From: Bacillota bacterium
GTDB lineage: Bacteria > Bacillota > Sulfobacillia > JAJZYS01 > JAJYTV01
Length of the DNA stretch: 19,276 bases
Direction: 5' to 3'
NCBI GenBank assembly: GCA_021806845.1
Contig: JAKAPV010000021.1
Span: 1-19,276 of the forward strand
A model generated the notes under the pieces. It saw only the letters and a list, made by a program, of their open reading frames with translations, made no database searches and was not told the origin of the DNA. Below are positions 16,219 to 19,276 of this stretch, one piece after another. The translations under genes were made by a program, and so were the position numbers. Numbering within the stretch: position 1 is the stretch's first letter; each line of letters begins with the position of its first letter.

Positions 16219-16231
16219 TTCGACAGTCGAA
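16219..16231. promoter_or_regulatory. 13-bp perfect palindrome before ftsE
   Basis: TTCGAC-A-GTCGAA is a perfect inverted repeat in the 98-base gap before ftsE. A perfect -35 hexamer TTGACA lies at 16179-16184, but no -10 is found at the right distance. It could be an operator. It does not fit the B. subtilis LexA box. Confidence 0.3.
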
Positions 16232-16265
16232 GACGGAACAGACAACCTGTCCTGGGTAGGTGTGC

Positions 16266-16964
16266 GTGCAATTGATAAGCTTGCGCAACGTCAGCAAGGT
16301 CTACCCGAATGGCGTCGCAGCACTGCGCGGCGTGGAACTCGAGATATCCAAAGGCGAGTTCACATTCCTGGTCGGGCCGAGCGGCGCGGGAAAGTCGACC
16401 CTGCTGCGCCTCCTCTTCCGTGAGGAGGTGCCAACGAGCGGCGTCGTCATGGTGAACGGCCATGACGTCGGACGCATGCGCCGCAAGCAGATTCCGTATC
16501 TGCGCCGGCAGATCGGGGTCGTGTTCCAGGACTTCCGCCTCCTGCCCCAGAGAACAGTGGCGGACAACATCGCCTTCGCGTTGCGCGTCACGGAGGTGCA
16601 CCCGCGGGAGATCAAGCGCCGTGTGGCTCAGGTGCTGGAGCTCGTCGGCCTGACCGAACGCGCGACCGCCGTGCCCAGCCAGCTCTCCGGCGGGGAGCAG
16701 CAGCGCGTCGCGCTCGCCCGTGCCATGGTCGGGCACCCGCTTGTGCTCCTGGCGGACGAGCCTACCGGAAACCTCGACCCTGTGAACGCCTCCGAGATGA
16801 TGAAAACCCTTTTGGAAATCAACCACCTAGGTACGACCGTCGTCATGGCCACCCACGCGGCGCACCTCGTCGACCGCGCGCGCCAGCGCGTCGTCGCGAT
16901 GGAGGACGGGCAGATCCGGCGGGACGAACTGGCTGCCTCGTACTCGGAGGGGGTGGTGCGGTGA
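16266..16964 (+). CDS. ftsE: FtsE, cell-division ABC ATPase
   Basis: The cytoplasmic ATPase that with FtsX forms a mechanotransmission ABC complex controlling peptidoglycan hydrolases. At 232 aa it is of family length. Walker A GPSGAGKST is at residues 37-45, LSGGEQQR at about 140-147, Walker B LLADEPTGNLDP includes Asp164-Glu165, and the H-loop is MATHAA. GTG 16266 follows GGTAGG by about 5 bases; GTG 16260 is in frame two codons earlier but overlaps the ribosome binding site. The stop overlaps the ftsX start. Confidence 0.96.
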   Translation: MQLISLRNVSKVYPNGVAALRGVELEISKGEFTFLVGPSGAGKSTLLRLLFREEVPTSGVVMVNGHDVGRMRRKQIPYLRRQIGVVFQDFRLLPQRTVADNIAFALRVTEVHPREIKRRVAQVLELVGLTERATAVPSQLSGGEQQRVALARAMVGHPLVLLADEPTGNLDPVNASEMMKTLLEINHLGTTVVMATHAAHLVDRARQRVVAMEDGQIRRDELAASYSEGVVR

Positions 16965-17848
16965 AGCCTCGGACCTGGGCCTTCTGCCTGAGCGAAGCGA
17001 ACCAGAACCTGCTGCGCAACCCCGTACTGGCCATCGCTTCGATCACCACCACCGCCGTTTCGCTGCTGGTGCTGGGCGTGTTCCTGCTGCTTTCCGCAAA
17101 TGTCAATCAGATCACAACGAATATCGAAAGCCAAGTAGCCGTCCGCGCCTTCTTCGACAAGTCGACGACCCAGGCGCAGGAGACTGCGGCGCTGAGCACC
17201 GTGCGCGGCTGGAAGGACGTGCGCTCCGCCCATGTCGTCACCGCGAAGCAGGCACTCGCGCAGCTCAAGAGGGAGTTCGGGGACCAAGGCAAGGTGCTGA
17301 ACAGCCTAGGGAGCGCCAATCCGCTCGAGGACTCCCTCTCCGTCACCGCCAAGGCGCCGGTCGACGTCGCCCCGCTCGCGAAGGCGCTCGGCAAGCTCAC
17401 AGGCGTAGTGCGGGTCTCCTACCAGAGCGAGGTCGTGAACCGCCTGTTCAACTTGATCAACGGAATCCGGGTTGTGGGGCTCGGCGTCGGCGTATTGCTC
17501 CTGCTCGGCGCCCTCCTCGTGATCAACAACGCGATTCGCCTGGGCATCATCACGCGCAGGCGGGAGATCGCGATCATGCGCCTCGTGGGCGCGACCGAGT
17601 CGCTGGTGCATTGGCCGTTCATCCTTGAGGGCCTGATCCTAGGGCTGATCGGGTCCGTCATCGCGGCCGGCCTTGCATGGTGGGGCTACAGCGCCCTCTA
17701 CACAAGCGCCGCACGTTCCCTGCCATTCCTGCCGCTCGTGGCGCCTACGCCATACGCAAGCGACATTGCCGGCGTGCTGGTGGTGCTGGGCGTCCTGCTT
17801 GGAGCGGTCGGCTTTCGACTCTCCGTGCGGAGGCTCGCGCGGGTATGA
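16961..17848 (+). CDS. ftsX: FtsX, cell-division ABC membrane subunit
   Basis: The 295-residue membrane partner of FtsE, which transmits ATP-driven motion to extracytoplasmic wall hydrolases. One transmembrane helix is near the N-terminus (about 24-46, VLAIASITTTAVSLLVLGVF). An extracellular domain spans ~50-165 (containing VAVRAFFDKSTTQAQ), and three C-terminal helices follow (VVGLGVGVLLLLGALLVIN, LEGLILGLIGSVIAAGLAW, DIAGVLVVLGVLLGAVGF). REIAIMRLVGAT is the conserved cytoplasmic coupling loop. GTG 16961 overlaps ftsE and the TGA overlaps the next ATG (ATGA), indicating a tightly coupled three-gene operon. Confidence 0.96.
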   Translation: MKPRTWAFCLSEANQNLLRNPVLAIASITTTAVSLLVLGVFLLLSANVNQITTNIESQVAVRAFFDKSTTQAQETAALSTVRGWKDVRSAHVVTAKQALAQLKREFGDQGKVLNSLGSANPLEDSLSVTAKAPVDVAPLAKALGKLTGVVRVSYQSEVVNRLFNLINGIRVVGLGVGVLLLLGALLVINNAIRLGIITRRREIAIMRLVGATESLVHWPFILEGLILGLIGSVIAAGLAWWGYSALYTSAARSLPFLPLVAPTPYASDIAGVLVVLGVLLGAVGFRLSVRRLARV

Positions 17849-18990
17849 GCAGGGCCGGCAAGCCCCTCGCGCTGGGAGCAACCATCGCGCTGCTCTTGTC
17901 CGCTTGGGCTCCCGCTGCCGGCGCCGAGACGCTGCAGCAGGCGCAGGACCAGCTCAAGCAGATCCAGCAACAGCTGCAGCATGACAAGCAGATGCTGGCC
18001 CAGACCCAGCAGTCGCTCTCGAGTGAGCGGGCGACCCTCGAGACGGTTCACCAGAATCTCGACCAGACGACCTTACAGCTCGACGCTGCCCTCAACTGGG
18101 AGGCCACGCTCGGCCGCCGCATCGGCTTCAAGCAGAAAGAGATCGCCTCGACCCAAAAGAAGCTCCAGAGCGACCGGCAGGTGGTCGGGTCTGCGCTGCG
18201 CGCGATCGAGCAGCAGGGCACCGGAGGCTACCTGAACGTCCTCCTCGGGGCGCAGTCCTTCAACGACTTCGTGGTGCGGCTCGGTCTCCTGAGCGCCATC
18301 GTCAAGGCGGACGTCGATGTCATCCACACCGTGCAGAGTGCGGAAAAGCTCCTCGTGGAGGAGAGGGCCCAGCTCTCGCAGGAGCGCTCCCAGTACGCGC
18401 ACATCGCCGCAGTGCGGCGCCAGGAGCAGTCCGTGCTCTCGTCACAGCTCAACGATCAGCGGCAGGCGATCGCCCAGCTCGACGCCACCTACTCCAAGCA
18501 GAAGAGCGCGGTGCAGTCCGACGAGGGCAACTCTACGGAGATCGAGCAGATCATCCAGAGCCTTGAGAGCCACGGCACCGGTAGCGGCGTCCGCGGCGTC
18601 AAGTTCATCTGGCCGGTGGTCGGACCGATCACGTCGCCCTTCGGCTGGCGCCTGGACCCCGTGATGCACCAGTGGTGGATCCACACCGGCATCGACATCG
18701 GAGTGCCGTACGGCACACCGATCCACGCCGCGGCGTCCGGCCGGGTGATCGTAGCCCAGTGGCTGAACGGCTATGGCTATACCATCATCATCGACGACGG
18801 CAATGGCATCTCGAACCTCTACGCCCACCAAGAGCGCTTTGCGGTCGCGGTGGGAGACCAGGTCCAGCAGGGCCAAGTCATCGGCTACGTCGGCGCGACA
18901 GGGTGGGCGACAGGTCCGCACCTGCACTTTGAGGTCCGCGTCGACGGGAAACCGGTCAACCCGATGCCGTATATGCCTCCCAAGCCGTAG
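17845..18990 (+). CDS. EnvC-like M23 (LytM) peptidoglycan hydrolase
   Basis: A 381-residue exported protein: signal peptide (residues 1-28, cleavage near AAGA-ET), a long Gln/Leu-rich coiled coil (about 30-245) and a C-terminal M23 metallopeptidase domain (about 255-378). The zinc and catalytic residues all look intact: HTGID (His280, Asp284), YAHQ (His328) and HLHFE (His359, His361). It is therefore probably an active endopeptidase, unlike E. coli EnvC, which has lost catalytic residues and acts only as an activator. ATG 17845 overlaps the ftsX stop. The coiled coil plus FtsEX linkage implies that FtsX gates its activity, the role played by EnvC in Enterobacteria and by CwlO or PcsB in other Firmicutes. 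Confidence 0.93.
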   Translation: MSRAGKPLALGATIALLLSAWAPAAGAETLQQAQDQLKQIQQQLQHDKQMLAQTQQSLSSERATLETVHQNLDQTTLQLDAALNWEATLGRRIGFKQKEIASTQKKLQSDRQVVGSALRAIEQQGTGGYLNVLLGAQSFNDFVVRLGLLSAIVKADVDVIHTVQSAEKLLVEERAQLSQERSQYAHIAAVRRQEQSVLSSQLNDQRQAIAQLDATYSKQKSAVQSDEGNSTEIEQIIQSLESHGTGSGVRGVKFIWPVVGPITSPFGWRLDPVMHQWWIHTGIDIGVPYGTPIHAAASGRVIVAQWLNGYGYTIIIDDGNGISNLYAHQERFAVAVGDQVQQGQVIGYVGATGWATGPHLHFEVRVDGKPVNPMPYMPPKP

Positions 18991-19003
18991 TACTTCTTGC
19001 ACA

Positions 19004-19034
19004 GGACGCCACACCGCTCGCGGATGTGGCGTCC
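19004..19034 (+). terminator. Perfect 10-bp hairpin after the M23 gene
   Basis: GGACGCCACA (19004-19013) pairs with TGTGGCGTCC (19025-19034) over an 11-base loop. No T-run follows directly, so it may be a terminator lacking the tail or a transcript-end stabiliser. Confidence 0.5.
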
Positions 19035-19045
19035 ATCCATGTTCC

Positions 19046-19067
19046 AACGAAAAACTTATTTTTCGTT
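19046..19067. terminator. AT-rich 9-bp hairpin, possible terminator
   Basis: AACGAAAAA (19046-19054) pairs perfectly with TTTTTCGTT (19059-19067) over a CTTA loop. The T-run is within the stem, so it might work in either direction together with the hairpin just upstream. Confidence 0.4.
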
Positions 19068-19072
19068 AGGGG

Positions 19073-19101
19073 TTGTTTGTTCGTGGCCAGAATAGCAGAA
19101 T
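19073..19101 (+). promoter_or_regulatory. Possible promoter of the right-edge gene
   Basis: TTGTTT (19073-19078), a 17-base spacer and CAGAAT (19096-19101) give a moderate sigma-A match. The leader before TTG 19115 would be very short. Confidence 0.4.
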
Positions 19102-19114
19102 AGGGGAAGTTAGC

Positions 19115-19276
19115 TTGGGAGATTTAGCTCCAAGGGGAGGCGGAATCACCATTCCTCGGGAGGACTTGCGCGTCTTGGTCTTCCCGGAGCGGGGCGGTAG
19201 CGCCCGAGAGTGGCGGTTTCAACAGAGGCACCGCGCTTGGCTGAGTATTGCCGGCGCGGGAGCGGCGTTCATAGAT
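19115..19276 (+). CDS. Partial CDS, probable N-terminus of an M23-type envelope protein
   Basis: An open frame from TTG 19115 runs off the window edge (54 codons). GGGGA (19103-19107) lies 7 bases upstream as ribosome binding site. The visible part is a basic cytoplasmic segment: ITIPREDLRVLVFPERGG, then REWRFQQRHRAWL. It is followed by the start of a membrane helix (SIAGAGAAF). A short V-x-x-P-x-x-G motif followed by an arginine-rich stretch and a transmembrane helix is what I recall at the N-terminus of membrane-anchored M23 peptidases, and the neighbourhood fits. The catalytic domain would be outside the window, so the family call is tentative; the reading frame itself is convincing. Confidence 0.6.
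   Translation, partial: MGDLAPRGGGITIPREDLRVLVFPERGGSAREWRFQQRHRAWLSIAGAGAAFID

Noticed and set aside
17677..17844. Longer start for the M23 protein
   Set aside because: It would overlap ftsX extensively and place 56 residues before the signal peptide.

Overview
The window reads as chromosomal DNA from a GC-rich, endospore-forming Bacillota, probably class Bacilli. The evidence is a SpoIIID homologue, an S-box (SAM-I) leader on metK, GGAGG-type ribosome binding sites with many GTG/TTG starts, and two gene orders familiar from Bacillus relatives: spoIIID-mbl-fabZ and hpf-secA-prfB-(YitT family)-ftsE-ftsX. I cannot name the genus; a GC-rich Alicyclobacillus/Kyrpidia-like lineage is a guess.

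Layout. Positions 1-477 hold no convincing gene but contain a long imperfect hairpin (168-304). A 30-codon ORF (478-570) leads into a serine recombinase (572-1906). Eight bases after the recombinase stop comes spoIIID lacking its first ~9 codons, then mbl and fabZ. A promoter and SAM-I riboswitch control metK (4009-5190), which ends in a strong terminator. Next are a small membrane-anchored glycosyltransferase-like protein, a membrane GAF-GGDEF protein, a small zinc-ribbon protein behind a good sigma-A promoter, a DnaA-box cluster and long-form hpf. A two-gene ABC exporter separates hpf from secA. secA and prfB (with the classic +1 programmed frameshift) are closely coupled. A secreted conserved protein, a YitT/DUF2179 membrane protein, ftsE, ftsX and an EnvC-like M23 peptidase follow; the last three overlap by 4 bases each. 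The right edge holds the first 54 codons of what looks like another M23-type envelope protein.

How the genes work together. Most of the window is core envelope, secretion and translation machinery: Mbl and FtsEX with an M23 hydrolase for wall synthesis and remodelling, SecA for export, FabZ for fatty acids, RF2 and HPF for translation. The main anomaly is at the left. A SpoIVCA-class serine recombinase sits exactly where the 5' end of spoIIID should be. SpoIIID is a mother-cell transcription factor, and the mother cell is where skin-type elements (sigK and similar) are excised. The arrangement therefore suggests a developmental intervening element whose excision would restore spoIIID. The missing 5' fragment is not visible here, so it must lie left of the window if it exists; permanent truncation or misassembly is the alternative.
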